Shown here one piece after another: positions 43,022-52,514 of a DNA stretch of 64,000 bases (the first letter of the stretch is position 1; the number at the start of each line of letters is the position of its first letter). The notes beneath the pieces are model-generated. The model saw only the letters and a program-made list of their open reading frames with translations, searched no databases and was not told the origin of the DNA. The DNA comes from Microbacterium invictum. Lineage in GTDB: Bacteria; Actinomycetota; Actinomycetes; Actinomycetales; Microbacteriaceae. A program made the position numbers and the translations under genes. The stretch lies in NCBI RefSeq assembly GCF_034421375.1, contig NZ_CP139779.1, forward strand, positions 372,001 through 436,000, in the 5' to 3' direction.

Positions 43022-45403
43022 ATGACGGATGTGACGGATGTCGCCGACAGGGCGTCGTCAGGGGCCGGGCGACCGCGCTGGGCCGATCCGTCCCTCGATC
43101 CCTCCACCCGCGTCGAGATGTTGCTCGCGGCGATGACCGACGAGGAGAAGATCGCGCAGCTCGGCGGCTACTGGGCCGATACACGCGATTCGACGCAGCT
43201 CATTGCGCCGATGCAAGACGTGCTGTCGCGCGGCCGGCCGCCGTTCGACGAGGCGGTGCGCGACGGGATCGGGCATCTCACCCGGGTGTTCGGCGTGACG
43301 CCCGTGGCCGCCCGCGACGGCATGCAGAAGGTGCAGGACGCCCAGCGCCACCTGCGTGAGAACACGCGCCTGGGCATCCCGGCGGTCGTGCACGAGGAGT
43401 GCCTGACCGGCTTCACGACGTACGGCGCGACGGTCTATCCCGCCTCGATGGCGTGGGCGGCGACCTTCGACGCCGACCTCGTCCGCGAGATGGCGGCCGC
43501 GATCGGCGCCGACATGCGCGCGGTCGGCGCGCACCACGGCCTGTCGCCGGTGCTCGATGTCGTCACCGACTACCGATGGGGCCGGGTGGAGGAGACCCTC
43601 GGCGAAGACCCGTACGTCGTCGGAACGCTCGCGACCGCCTACGTCCATGGCCTGCAGCACAGCGGCATCATCGCGACGCTCAAGCACTTCGCCGGCCATG
43701 CCACCTCGCGCGGCGGACGCAATCATGCCCCGGTGTCGCTCGGCGAGCGGGAGCTGCGCGACCTCGTTCTCCCGCCCTTCGAGATGGCGGTCCGGATCGG
43801 CGGGGCCGCGAGCGTCATGAACTCCTACACCGAGCTCGACCGCGTGCCGGCCGCCGCCGACCGGTGGCTGCTCACCGACCTCCTCCGCGACGAGTGGGGC
43901 TTCTCGGGCACCGTCGTGTCGGATTACTGGGCGGTGGCGTTCCTGAAGTCGAAGCACCAGGTCGCCGAGACGATGGCGGATGCCGGTCGGCTGGCGCTGC
44001 ACGCCGGGATCGATGTGGAGCTGCCCGACATCGCCGCGTACCGGCTCCTCCACGACGATGACCCTGACCCGGTCCGCACGGCATACGACATCGACACCGC
44101 CGTGCGTCGGGTGCTCCACCAGAAGCTCGAGCTCGGCCTCCTCGACGCCGGGTGGACGCCGCCCGAGCCGGCCGACGTCGATCTCGACAGTCCGCGCAAT
44201 CGCGACATCGCGCGTCGGCTCGCGGAGGAATCCATCATCCTGCTCGACAACAGCAGGGGTGTCCTCCCTCTGGCGACGTCAGTCCGGCGGATCGCGGTGG
44301 TCGGCCCGATCGCCGACGATCCCCGCGCCATGATGGGCGCCTACTCGTATCCGATCCACGTGATGCCCCGGCATCCCGAGATGGGCCTCGGGGTCGACGT
44401 CGTCACTTTCCCCGAGGCGCTTCGCATCGCCTTCCCGGGCGCCGAGCTGCGCGTAGAGCACGGCGTCCCGCTCGCAGATCCCGCCGACGACGCCGCCATC
44501 GCGCGCGCCGTCGAGGCCGCGGCATCCTCGGATGTGGTCATCGCCGTGGTCGGCGATCGTGCCGGCATGTTCGGCAGGGGCACCTCGGGAGAAGGATCGG
44601 ATGCGCCCGACCTCGGCCTCCCCGGTGAGCAGGGGCGTCTCGTCGAGGCCGTGCTGGCGACGGGGACGCCGGTGGTGCTCGTCGTGATGTCGGGCCGTCC
44701 GTATGCGCTCGGGGACTACATCGACCGCGCGGCCGCGATCGTTCAGGCATTCATGCCCGGGATCGAGGGCGCGGCGGCGCTCGCCGCGGTGCTCTCGGGG
44801 ACCGTCAACCCGAGCGGCCACCTGCCGGTGCAGGTTCCGCGGACCGGTGCCGCGCTTCCGCACACCTACCTCGCGCCGCCCCTGGGGCAGGACGGCGACC
44901 GCATCAGCAACCTCTCGATCGCCCCGGCGTTTCCCTTCGGGCACGGGCTGTCGTACACGTCGTTCACGCTCGGCGACGTGCGGCTCGACTCTGAGCGCAT
45001 CGCTGCCGACGGCCGCGTGTGCGCGAGCGTCGAGGTCCGCAACGCCGGCGAGCGTGCCGGCGCGACGGTTGTGCAGCTGTACGCGAGCGACCCCGTGGCG
45101 CAGGTGACGAGGCCGGTCCGCCAGCTCGTGGGGTATGCGCGGGTGCACCTCGCCCCGGGCGAGGGCGCCATCGTGCGGTTCGATGTGCACGCCGACCGCT
45201 TCTCGTTCACCGGGCTCGACCGCCGCCGCATCGTCGAACCCGGCCGGATCGACCTCGTGGCCGGGCTGTCGCTGACCGACACTTCCGGCATCGCCACCCT
45301 GACCGTCGACGGGCCCGGTCGCGTCGTCGATGAGCCGGTGCTCGTCACACCGGTCGACCTCATCCCGATCACGCCCGAGCCCACCGAAGGAGACGCGGGA
45401 TGA
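43022..45403 (+). CDS. Glycoside hydrolase family 3 (beta-glycosidase)
   Basis: 793 residues: GH3 barrel, alpha/beta sandwich and fibronectin-III-like C-terminal domain (YTSFTLGDVRLDSERIAA ... VQLYASDP). The nucleophile is D301 in GTVVSDYWAV; LKHFAGHATSRGGRNHAPV and the R-rich substrate loops are typical. There is no signal peptide, so it acts on an imported oligosaccharide or glycoside. ATG 43022 follows GGGAG by seven bases; ATG 43007 has no such signal. First gene of a five-gene overlapping operon of unknown sugar specificity; xyloside or glucoside are guesses. Confidence 0.92.
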   Translation: MTDVTDVADRASSGAGRPRWADPSLDPSTRVEMLLAAMTDEEKIAQLGGYWADTRDSTQLIAPMQDVLSRGRPPFDEAVRDGIGHLTRVFGVTPVAARDGMQKVQDAQRHLRENTRLGIPAVVHEECLTGFTTYGATVYPASMAWAATFDADLVREMAAAIGADMRAVGAHHGLSPVLDVVTDYRWGRVEETLGEDPYVVGTLATAYVHGLQHSGIIATLKHFAGHATSRGGRNHAPVSLGERELRDLVLPPFEMAVRIGGAASVMNSYTELDRVPAAADRWLLTDLLRDEWGFSGTVVSDYWAVAFLKSKHQVAETMADAGRLALHAGIDVELPDIAAYRLLHDDDPDPVRTAYDIDTAVRRVLHQKLELGLLDAGWTPPEPADVDLDSPRNRDIARRLAEESIILLDNSRGVLPLATSVRRIAVVGPIADDPRAMMGAYSYPIHVMPRHPEMGLGVDVVTFPEALRIAFPGAELRVEHGVPLADPADDAAIARAVEAAASSDVVIAVVGDRAGMFGRGTSGEGSDAPDLGLPGEQGRLVEAVLATGTPVVLVVMSGRPYALGDYIDRAAAIVQAFMPGIEGAAALAAVLSGTVNPSGHLPVQVPRTGAALPHTYLAPPLGQDGDRISNLSIAPAFPFGHGLSYTSFTLGDVRLDSERIAADGRVCASVEVRNAGERAGATVVQLYASDPVAQVTRPVRQLVGYARVHLAPGEGAIVRFDVHADRFSFTGLDRRRIVEPGRIDLVAGLSLTDTSGIATLTVDGPGRVVDEPVLVTPVDLIPITPEPTEGDAG

Positions 45404-46386
45404 CCGACTTCCTCGCCGACGACTGGCCCATCGCCGCCGCCGCACTGCCCTTCTCGGGCCGCACCGCCGACGGACGGTCCGTCACCGAGGCGGGTCCCGA
45501 CGTGTGGCGCGAGGTCCTCGTCGAGGTCGCCGACGCCGGTTTCGACCGGATCGACCTGACCGACTCGTGGCTCCGCATCGGCGACCTCGACGCTCGCGGT
45601 CTCACCGATCTCTCCGCCGTGGCGGCGGAGGAGGGTGTCGTCCCGACATCCGTTTCGGCCATCCGGTGCAGCGTCATCGATCGCGAGCGCGGCGAGGCGA
45701 ATCTGGCCTACAGCCACCGCACCCTCGACGCGGCGGCGGCGCTGGGAATCGAGACCGTCTCGTTCGGCCTCCACCAGGCGCTGACACCCGACCAGCAGGC
45801 GCAGCTGTGGTTCTGGACCGTCGAGGGTCACCGCGACGACCCTGCGGACTGGGACGCGGCGGTGGCCCGACTGCGGGAACTGGGCCGTCACGCCGCCGAA
45901 CTCGGCATCCTCGTCTCGCTCGAGATGTACGAAGACACCTTCCTCGGCACCGCCGACTCGGCGGTGCGCCTCGTCACCGACATCGGCATGGACAACGTCG
46001 GCCTGAACCCCGACATCGGCAACCTCGTGCGCCTCCACCGGCCGATCGAACCGTGGTGGGAGGTCGTGGAGAAGACGCTCCCGTACGCGAACTTCTGGCA
46101 CGTGAAGAACTACGCCCGGGACGAGGATGTCGCGCGCGACCTGTACACCGCGGTGCCGGCGCCCATGCCCTACGGCCTCATCGACTACCGCCGGGCCTTC
46201 CGGTACGCGATCGAGCAGGGGTTCCAGGGCGTCATCTGCGTGGAGAACTACGGCGGCGACGGATTGACGGTCTGCGCCGACAACCGCGACTACCTCCGAC
46301 GCCATGTGCTCCCCACGCGCGCGGGGTACACCCGCGGCGCCAGCCGGGTGCGGCAGATTGGCCACGCACAGAGAGGTGCATCATGA
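45400..46386 (+). CDS. TIM-barrel sugar isomerase/epimerase
   Basis: 328 residues of the xylose-isomerase-like TIM-barrel superfamily (AP-endonuclease family 2). Metal-site type residues appear as VSLEMYEDTF, NVGLNPDIGNLV, FWHVKNYARD and VICVENYGGD. It probably converts an aldose to a ketose released by the GH3 enzyme. Coupled by 4-base overlaps on both sides. The cluster partner kinase acts on small ketoses, suggesting a C4-C5 or branched sugar. Confidence 0.85.
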   Translation: MTDFLADDWPIAAAALPFSGRTADGRSVTEAGPDVWREVLVEVADAGFDRIDLTDSWLRIGDLDARGLTDLSAVAAEEGVVPTSVSAIRCSVIDRERGEANLAYSHRTLDAAAALGIETVSFGLHQALTPDQQAQLWFWTVEGHRDDPADWDAAVARLRELGRHAAELGILVSLEMYEDTFLGTADSAVRLVTDIGMDNVGLNPDIGNLVRLHRPIEPWWEVVEKTLPYANFWHVKNYARDEDVARDLYTAVPAPMPYGLIDYRRAFRYAIEQGFQGVICVENYGGDGLTVCADNRDYLRRHVLPTRAGYTRGASRVRQIGHAQRGAS

Positions 46387-48110
46387 CGAGAATCCACAAC
46401 GATCCGTCCGACTTCGTCTCCCAGGCGCTCGCGGGGTTCGCGGCGGCCCACCCGAGCCTGATCCGCGCCGTCGACGGCGGAGTGGTGCGCGCGGCGCCCG
46501 CACCGCGAGGAAGCGTGGCGCTGGTGGTCGGTGGCGGCTCGGGTCACTATCCCGCGTTCGCGGGTGTCGTCGGGCAGGGGCTCGCCGCCGGGGCTGTGTG
46601 CGGCAATATCTTCACCTCGCCGTCGGCCGGCCAGGCGTACCGAGTGGCGAAAGCCGCGCACCGGGGCGGCGGGGTGCTGTTCAGCTTCGGCAACTACGCG
46701 GGCGACGTGCTGCACTTCGGCGAGGCCGAGGAGCGTCTGCGCGCCGAGGGCATCGACGCCCGGACGGTGCTCTGCACCGACGACATCGCCAGTGCCCCGA
46801 TCAACGAGATCGACAAGCGTCGCGGTATCGCCGGCGACTTCGTGGTCTTCAAGGTCGCGGGGGCGGCCGCCGAGCGGGGTGACGACATCGACGAGGTGGA
46901 GCGCCTCGCCCGCCACGCCAATCACCGCACGCGCACCCTCGGCGTCGCCTTCGGCGGGTGCACGTTCCCGGGGGCGGGCGAACCGCTCTTCACCGTGCCG
47001 GAGGGGATGATGTCGATCGGCCTCGGCATCCACGGTGAACCCGGGATCCGCGATGTGCCGAGGACGAGCTCGGCCGAGCTCGCCGGCATCCTCGTCGATC
47101 AACTGCTCGCCGACGTTCCCGAATCCCGCGGCGCCCGGGCCGCGGTCATCGTCAACGGTCTCGGTTCGGTGAAATACGAAGAGCTCTTCGTCCTCTTCGG
47201 CGACGTCGCCGCACGGCTGCGGGACGCAGGGATCACCGTGGTGGAACCCGAGGTCGGTGAACTGGTCACCAGCCTCGACATGGCGGGGGCGTCGGTCACT
47301 CTCCTGTGGCTCGACGAGGAGCTCGAACCGCTGTGGGCCGCGCCCGCGTACACGCCCGCGTACCGCAAGGGAGCCGTCGACCCGGCCGCGCCGGGTGACG
47401 AGGAGGGGGAGGATGTCGCAGACCTCGCCGCTGCCGAGGTCGCTGCGGCGTCGGACTGGTCTCGCGCCGCTGCGACGAGAGCCCTCGCCTACCTCGAGGC
47501 CGCGCGCGCGGTCATCCATGAGAACGAAGCCGAGCTCGGACGCATCGATGCCATCGCCGGCGACGGCGACCACGGCGTCGGCATGCGCACGGGCATCGAC
47601 GCGGCGTGCGCCGCCGCCGATCCGTCCGTCGGCCTCTCCGCGATGCTCACCGCCGCCGGAGACGCGTGGAGTGAGAAGGCCGGGGGCACCTCGGGTGCGC
47701 TGTGGGGTGCGATGCTCGCCGCCGTCGGACGCACTCTCGATGACGAGAATGTCGACGCCCGTGACGCGGTCGCTGGCGCAGCCCGCGCCGCGCTCGACGC
47801 CGTCACCTCGCGGGGCGGCGCGACGGTCGGCGACAAGACCATGGTCGACGCGCTCGACCCGTACGTCCGCACGCTCGAGGAGCACCTGCGGGTAGGCGAC
47901 GCGGTGGGGGCTGCTCTGCTGGCCGCGGCGGGAGCCGCGTCGACCGCGGCGGAGGAGACGGCGGCGCTTCGCCCGAAGCTCGGCCGAGCCCGTCCGCTTG
48001 CGGAGAAGAGCATCGGGCACCCCGACGCCGGAGCCACCTCGCTCGCCCTCATCGCCATCGCCCTCGCGCGCACCGCCGGGCAGGACGAGACATCCCGGAA
48101 GGAACAGTGA
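46383..48110 (+). CDS. Dihydroxyacetone-kinase-family sugar kinase (DhaK-DhaL fusion)
   Basis: 575 residues. N-terminal DhaK domain with [12 protein letters not shown] and the substrate-binding histidine in GIHGEPG (H217, matching His218 of E. coli DhaK). C-terminal DhaL domain with ATP/Mg motif [15 protein letters not shown] and [11 protein letters not shown]. Fused single-chain kinases like this phosphorylate dihydroxyacetone, or D- or L-erythrulose in the DerK/LerK branch. An adjacent DerI-like isomerase favours an erythrulose-type or related ketose substrate here; that is inference. Confidence 0.92.
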   Translation: MTRIHNDPSDFVSQALAGFAAAHPSLIRAVDGGVVRAAPAPRGSVALVVGGGSGHYPAFAGVVGQGLAAGAVCGNIFTSPSAGQAYRVAKAAHRGGGVLFSFGNYAGDVLHFGEAEERLRAEGIDARTVLCTDDIASAPINEIDKRRGIAGDFVVFKVAGAAAERGDDIDEVERLARHANHRTRTLGVAFGGCTFPGAGEPLFTVPEGMMSIGLGIHGEPGIRDVPRTSSAELAGILVDQLLADVPESRGARAAVIVNGLGSVKYEELFVLFGDVAARLRDAGITVVEPEVGELVTSLDMAGASVTLLWLDEELEPLWAAPAYTPAYRKGAVDPAAPGDEEGEDVADLAAAEVAAASDWSRAAATRALAYLEAARAVIHENEAELGRIDAIAGDGDHGVGMRTGIDAACAAADPSVGLSAMLTAAGDAWSEKAGGTSGALWGAMLAAVGRTLDDENVDARDAVAGAARAALDAVTSRGGATVGDKTMVDALDPYVRTLEEHLRVGDAVGAALLAAAGAASTAAEETAALRPKLGRARPLAEKSIGHPDAGATSLALIAIALARTAGQDETSRKEQ

Positions 48111-48580
48111 TGACCGACACCCTGCGGATCGTCGTCGGAAGCGACGACGCCGGCTATGAATACAAGACGGCGCTGAAGGAACTGCTCGAGGCCGATGAGC
48201 GCGTCGCCGTCGTCACCGACGTCGGCGTCGGCGGCGATGAGCACACCGACTACCCCCATGTCGCGGTCGAGGCGGCCCGGCGCATCGCTCAGGGCGAGGC
48301 CGATCGGGCCCTCCTCATCTGCGGGACCGGGCTCGGTGTGGCCATCTCGGCGAACAAGGTGCCGGGCGTGAGAGCGGTCACCGCGCACGACAGCTACTCG
48401 GTCGAGCGCTCCGTGCTCAGCAACAACGCGCAGGTGCTGACCATGGGGCAGCGCGTCATCGGTCTGGAGCTCGCCAAGCGCCTGGTGGGCGAGTGGCTCG
48501 AGTACCGCTTCGACCCGTCGTCCGCCTCGGCGACGAAGGTCGCCGCGATCGACGCGTACGACCGCGAGGTGAGCGCATGA
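48110..48580 (+). CDS. RpiB/DerI-type sugar-phosphate isomerase
   Basis: 156 residues, RpiB/LacAB family. [20 protein letters not shown] replaces the usual SDHAG motif, and [19 protein letters not shown] plus [20 protein letters not shown] are typical of isomerases found beside DhaK-type ketose kinases (DerI, acting on D-erythrulose 4-phosphate in mycobacteria). ATG 48110 is preferred to GTG 48107 because AAGGA lies six bases before it; it overlaps the kinase stop as TGATG. Confidence 0.9.
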   Translation: MTDTLRIVVGSDDAGYEYKTALKELLEADERVAVVTDVGVGGDEHTDYPHVAVEAARRIAQGEADRALLICGTGLGVAISANKVPGVRAVTAHDSYSVERSVLSNNAQVLTMGQRVIGLELAKRLVGEWLEYRFDPSSASATKVAAIDAYDREVSA

Positions 48581-49530
48581 GCCGCATCGCGATCGTCGGC
48601 AGCGGCTACATGGGCGGCGGGATGGCACAGGTGTTCGCCCTCGGCGGCCACGACGTCGTGATCTCCGATGTGACGGCCGAGATCGCCGCGGCCAACCTCG
48701 AGCGCATCCGCACCGAGACGGCGCAGTTCGAGGAGCAGGGGCTCTTCGCCCCCGGCGCGACCGACATCATCACTGCGCGCATCTCGGCGGCCGAGAGCAT
48801 CGAGGTGGCCGTCGCGGACGCCGACGTCGTCGAAGAGGCGGTGCCCGAACGCATCGAGATCAAGCACGAGACGCTGCGGCGCATCTCGGCTGCCGCACCA
48901 GCGTCGGCCGTCATTGGCAGCAACACGTCGACCATCTCGATCGCCGCGCTCGCCGAGGCCGTCACTCGGCCCGAACGATTCCTCGGGGTGCACTTCTCCA
49001 ACCCCGCGCCGTTCGTGCCCGGGGTGGAGATCATTCCGCACGCAGGGACCGACGAGGCGACGATCCGGGCGGCGGAGGAGATCATCGCCGGGTCGGGCAA
49101 GGTGCCGGCGCGCGTGAAAGATGTCACGGGGTTCGTCCTGAATCGCCTGCAGTACGCCCTCTTCCACGAGGCGACGCAGCTGGTCGAGGAGGGCGTGGCC
49201 ACGCCGGAGGACATCGACGCCGTCGTCCGATCGACCTTCGGGTTCCGACTGCCGTTCTTCGGGCCCTTCGCGATCGCCGACATGGCGGGCCTCGACGTCT
49301 ACGCGTTCTGCTACGCCTCGCTCCAGGGCACCTTCCCGGAGCGCTTCGCAACGCCGGCGATCCTCGCCGAGCGGGTCGCGGCCGGGGAGCTCGGGACGAA
49401 GACCGGCTCGGGGTTCCGCGACATCGCGCCGGAGCGGATCGCCGAGCTCGTCGCGTACCGCAACCGGGCCTACGCCAAGATGGCTCAGCTTCTCGACGAG
49501 CTGGGGCCGTCGCCGTTCGACGCGGTGTGA
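48577..49530 (+). CDS. 3-hydroxyacyl-CoA-dehydrogenase-like oxidoreductase
   Basis: 317 residues: N-terminal NAD-binding domain ([20 protein letters not shown]) and C-terminal helical domain. The family motif is altered to [16 protein letters not shown] (HF-S-NP). Similar free-standing proteins oxidise hydroxy acids such as L-gulonate, not acyl-CoA. Position as last gene of the GH3/kinase operon, with a 4-base overlap, suggests a sugar or sugar-acid substrate. Different subgroup from the PaaH-type protein at 56306. Confidence 0.87.
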   Translation: MSRIAIVGSGYMGGGMAQVFALGGHDVVISDVTAEIAAANLERIRTETAQFEEQGLFAPGATDIITARISAAESIEVAVADADVVEEAVPERIEIKHETLRRISAAAPASAVIGSNTSTISIAALAEAVTRPERFLGVHFSNPAPFVPGVEIIPHAGTDEATIRAAEEIIAGSGKVPARVKDVTGFVLNRLQYALFHEATQLVEEGVATPEDIDAVVRSTFGFRLPFFGPFAIADMAGLDVYAFCYASLQGTFPERFATPAILAERVAAGELGTKTGSGFRDIAPERIAELVAYRNRAYAKMAQLLDELGPSPFDAV

Positions 49531-49573
49531 CGGCTGCCGCGGGCGATCGACGCTTCCCCGGTCGACCAGCGTT

Positions 49574-50365
49574 CTATCGACCGAGCGAAGGTCGATCACC
49601 GAGCGTGGAGCGCGAGCCGGGGGAGGGGCGGTCTGCGGCGGCGGGGAAGAGCAGCCCGATGAGCCCGACGGCGATGAGCGCACCCGCGAGCTGGGCGCCG
49701 ACGAACCACAGCGCCGAGACCGGCGCGATGCCCGCGAACGTGTCGGTGAAGACGCGCCCGAGGGTCACCGCGGGGTTGGCGAAGGACGTCGAGCTGGTGA
49801 ACCAGTACGCCGCCCCGATGTAGGCGCCGATCGCGGCGGCGATCACGGGGATCGACCGCTGGGCGCGGGTGAGCCCGGCGATGAGCAGCACCAGGCCCGC
49901 CGTGGCGACGACCTCCGCGAGGAGGGTTGACGGGGTGGCACGATCGGTCGTCGAGATCGACGTGGAGACGTCGAACATTGCGTTCGCGAGGATGGCGCCG
50001 CCGATGCCCCCGACGGCTTGCGCGACAACGTAGGCGACCACGACCCGCGGGCTGAGCCCTGAGCGATCCGCGCGGCCGAGGAGCGCATCCGTGAGCGAGA
50101 CCACGGGATTGAAGTGCGCGCCCGAGACCGGTGCGAACAGCAGGATGAGTACGCCGAGACCGAGGGCGGTGGCGAAGGAGTTCTCCAGGAGCTGGAGCCC
50201 GACGTCGTCGGACAGTCGCTGCGCCGCGATGCCCGAGCCCACGACGATGGCGACGAGGAGCCCGGTGCCGAGGAACTCCGCCAGGGCCCGACGCCAGACG
50301 GGCGCGGGCGCGCCGTCGACCGTCACTACCGGACCGGGCGCGGTGTCGGGCAGCTCGGTCGTCAC
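49574..50365 (-). CDS. Aquaglyceroporin (AqpS-like, arsenite channel candidate)
   Basis: 263 residues, MIP family with six helices. The first asparagine box is HFNPVVSL (NPV, not NPA) and the second is FANPAVTL. Start is GTG 50365, overlapping the stop of the ArsC-type gene. In bacteria, MIP channels in ars operons (AqpS) let As(III) made by ArsC leave down its gradient. No ArsB or Acr3 efflux pump is present in the island, so this channel is the only visible exit route. Last gene of the ars transcript. Confidence 0.9.
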   Translation of the reverse strand: MTTELPDTAPGPVVTVDGAPAPVWRRALAEFLGTGLLVAIVVGSGIAAQRLSDDVGLQLLENSFATALGLGVLILLFAPVSGAHFNPVVSLTDALLGRADRSGLSPRVVVAYVVAQAVGGIGGAILANAMFDVSTSISTTDRATPSTLLAEVVATAGLVLLIAGLTRAQRSIPVIAAAIGAYIGAAYWFTSSTSFANPAVTLGRVFTDTFAGIAPVSALWFVGAQLAGALIAVGLIGLLFPAAADRPSPGSRSTLGDRPSLGR

Positions 50366-51024
50366 GCGCGGGTCGCCGCGAGCCCGGGCACGAGCTCGCC
50401 GAGCAGGTGCTCGACATGCGCGCGCACGTCGTCGCGCACCAGTCGCACCCCGTCGAGGTCGAGCTCCGCCGGGTCGGCGAGCTGCCAGTCGAGGTATCGC
50501 TTGCCGGGGTAGAGGGGGCAGGCGTCGCCGCATCCCATCGTCACGACCGCGTCCGCGGCGCGGACGACGTCGTCTGTGAGGGGTTTGGGGAACTCGTCAC
50601 CCACCTCGATGCCGATCTCGGCCAGGACGGCGACGACCTGGGTATTGATCTCGGCAGCCGGCTGCGACCCCGCCGACCGCACGTGCACCCGCTCGCCGGC
50701 CAGGTGCCGGGTGAGAGCCGCCGCCATCTGCGAGCGGCCGGAGTTCTGCACGCAGACGTACAGGATCTCGGGCACGGGCTTGGCGATGAGACCCTTCGAT
50801 TGGGCCAGGGCGGTGAGGCGGTCACGGGCGAACTTCTCGGTGACGCTCGGGAGGTGACTTGAGACCGTGGCAGTCCGCGCGAGCGCCGCGTACGACTCGA
50901 ACACGACCCGCTCGACGGTCTCTTCGTTGACCATGCCGGTGAAGCTCTGCGCGAGGCGCTGCGCGGCGCGGTGCAGGACGGCCTCGTTGGAGAGGAGGCC
51001 CTGCATCCCCGAGGTGACGCTCAT
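50362..51024 (-). CDS. ArsC-type (LMW phosphatase) arsenate reductase with N-terminal helical domain
   Basis: 220 residues. Residues 1 to about 85 form a three-helix-bundle-like domain (HRAAQRLAQSFTGMVNEETV); about 86-220 is an LMW-phosphatase-fold arsenate reductase with catalytic CVQNSGR (CX5R), the second cysteine pair in MGCGDACP and KRYLDWQLADP. Actinobacterial relatives resolve arsenate on mycothiol or thioredoxin. Overlaps its neighbours at both ends. Confidence 0.9.
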   Translation of the reverse strand: MSVTSGMQGLLSNEAVLHRAAQRLAQSFTGMVNEETVERVVFESYAALARTATVSSHLPSVTEKFARDRLTALAQSKGLIAKPVPEILYVCVQNSGRSQMAAALTRHLAGERVHVRSAGSQPAAEINTQVVAVLAEIGIEVGDEFPKPLTDDVVRAADAVVTMGCGDACPLYPGKRYLDWQLADPAELDLDGVRLVRDDVRAHVEHLLGELVPGLAATRA

Positions 51025-51434
51025 GACGCGCTCGCCGGAGTGAGTTCGGAGATCAGGTCCTTGATCCGGCCCCGGATGTCGTCGCGGATGCGCCGCACGG
51101 CGTCGATCCCCTGGCCGGCGGGGTCTTCGAGCTCCCAGTCCTCGTAGCGCTTGCCGGGGAAGATCGGGCAGGCGTCGCCGCATCCCATCGTGATGACGAC
51201 GTCGGACTCCTTGACGGCCTCCACGGTGAGGATCTTCGGCTGCTGGCCGGCGATGTCGATGCCCTCCTCGGCCATGGCCTCGACGGCGACCGGGTTGATC
51301 TGGTCCTTCGGCTCCGACCCCGCGGAGAGGACCTCGACGCGATCGCCGGCGAGCTCTCGCAGGAATCCGGCCGCCATCTGCGACCTCCCGGCGTTGTGCA
51401 CGCAGACGAACAGGACGGTGGGCTTGTCGGACAT
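51021..51434 (-). CDS. arsC: Arsenate reductase, LMW-phosphatase type
   Basis: 137 residues, the minimal ArsC: catalytic loop CVHNAGR near the N-terminus, resolving cysteines in MGCGDACP and the conserved KRYEDWELEDPAG. Reduces As(V) to As(III) in the cytoplasm. ATG 51434; an ArsR-type site (51467-51482) lies upstream, so it has its own promoter. Start of arsC-arsC-aqpS with 4-base overlaps. Confidence 0.93.
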   Translation of the reverse strand: MSDKPTVLFVCVHNAGRSQMAAGFLRELAGDRVEVLSAGSEPKDQINPVAVEAMAEEGIDIAGQQPKILTVEAVKESDVVITMGCGDACPIFPGKRYEDWELEDPAGQGIDAVRRIRDDIRGRIKDLISELTPASAS

Positions 51435-51466
51435 CCGGTCCTCCCTCTCTCGGTTTCGAGAAAAGC

Positions 51467-51482
51467 ATAGACCACCATCTAT
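51467..51482. promoter_or_regulatory. ArsR operator upstream of arsC
   Basis: ATAGACCACCATCTAT: arms ATAGA and TCTAT with the same 16-bp layout as the site at 52375-52392. It is 33 bases upstream of the arsC start. Confidence 0.6.
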
Positions 51483-51489
51483 CAATTCT

Positions 51490-52377
51490 CTAGGCGGCGG
51501 TCTCCGCGAGTGAGCTCAGGAGGTCGCGCACACGCGCCTCGATGTCGTTCCGGATGCGACGGACGGCCTCGGCCGGCTTTCCGACCGGATCCTCGATCTC
51601 CCAGTCGAGGTAGCGGCGTCCGGGGTAGACCGGGCACGCGTCGCCGCATCCCATCGTGATGACCCAGTCCGCCGCCCGCACGGCCTCATCGCTCAGGGGC
51701 TTGGGGAATTCTCCGCCCAGCGGCACCCCGATCTCGTCGAGCGCGTGGACGATCGAGGAGCGCACGTCGGCCGCGGGGGCAGAGCCCGCGGTCTTCACGA
51801 TGACGCGGTCGCCGGCGAGTTGGCGGACGATCCCCGCGGCGATCTGCGAGCGGCCGGCGTTCTGCACGCAGACGAACAGCACGGTCGGGCGGTCGGGCGC
51901 GTGCCCCTCGATGCGGGTGAGATCGTCGAGTCGGGATGCGGCGAACGCGGCCGTTCGCGAGGTCTCCAGCGCCGGGCGGCCGGCCACGGTGAGCAGCCGA
52001 TGACTGTCGGTGACGTAGCGGGCGACCGTCTCGGGGCTGAACACCCCGCGGTAGCGGGCGGTGAGGTCGTCGATCACGCGCGAGAGATCGGCTTCGCCTG
52101 AGGCGGTCGCGGGCCCGAGGAGAGCCGAGACGCGCTCTTCGTGTGCCGGGTCGAGGGAGTACCACACCCGCCTCCCGTCCTTCTCGCGGCGCACGATCCC
52201 CTCGTCGTGGAGCGCGGCCATGTGATGGCTGACGGTGGGCTGGCGCAGGCCGAGAGACTCCGCGACCCGTCCGACGAGCACGCGGCCGTCGGCGCTGTCG
52301 CGGATCATCCGCACGATCCGTGCGCGGGTCGGGTCAGCGAGGAGCGTCAGCCCCGCGTCATCCGTTCCCATACTCAT
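51490..52377 (-). CDS. ArsR-ArsC fusion protein
   Basis: 295 residues. Residues 1 to about 90 are an ArsR-type winged HTH (LTLLADPTRARIVRMIRDSA, SLGLRQPTVSHHMAALHDEG); about 95-160 is the helical bundle also seen in the 220-residue ArsC; about 160-295 is an ArsC domain with CVQNAGR and MGCGDACP. Sensor and reductase in one chain. ATG 52377 and ATG 52371 are both possible; the first lies inside its own palindromic operator. No cysteine pair is seen in the HTH, so sensing may use ArsC-domain cysteines. Confidence 0.92.
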   Translation of the reverse strand: MSMGTDDAGLTLLADPTRARIVRMIRDSADGRVLVGRVAESLGLRQPTVSHHMAALHDEGIVRREKDGRRVWYSLDPAHEERVSALLGPATASGEADLSRVIDDLTARYRGVFSPETVARYVTDSHRLLTVAGRPALETSRTAAFAASRLDDLTRIEGHAPDRPTVLFVCVQNAGRSQIAAGIVRQLAGDRVIVKTAGSAPAADVRSSIVHALDEIGVPLGGEFPKPLSDEAVRAADWVITMGCGDACPVYPGRRYLDWEIEDPVGKPAEAVRRIRNDIEARVRDLLSSLAETAA

Positions 52378-52392
52378 AGACGGCAGTCTATG
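52375..52392. promoter_or_regulatory. ArsR operator overlapping the arsR-arsC start codon
   Basis: CATAGAC, GGCA, GTCTATG: perfect 7-bp arms. The left arm includes the ATG at 52377 of the minus-strand gene, so a bound repressor would sit on the start, implying a leaderless or very short 5' end if 52371 is used. Confidence 0.7.
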
Positions 52393-52514
52393 CGCCGCTC
52401 GCCGCACGGATGTCGGTGAATCCACCGTTTGTCGGATGCTGCCGGCCCAGCCGTCCGACGATGACGCGGATCTCCGACGGACGGTCGCGTCACCGGGGGT
52501 GGCGAGAGCGAGGC

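Noticed and set aside
44279..46365. Long minus-strand ORFs opposite the GH3 operon
   Set aside because: No recognisable domains; each mirrors well-supported genes on the plus strand.
47489..49683. Minus-strand ORFs opposite the kinase, RpiB and dehydrogenase genes
   Set aside because: Shadow frames of recognised enzymes with low-complexity translation.
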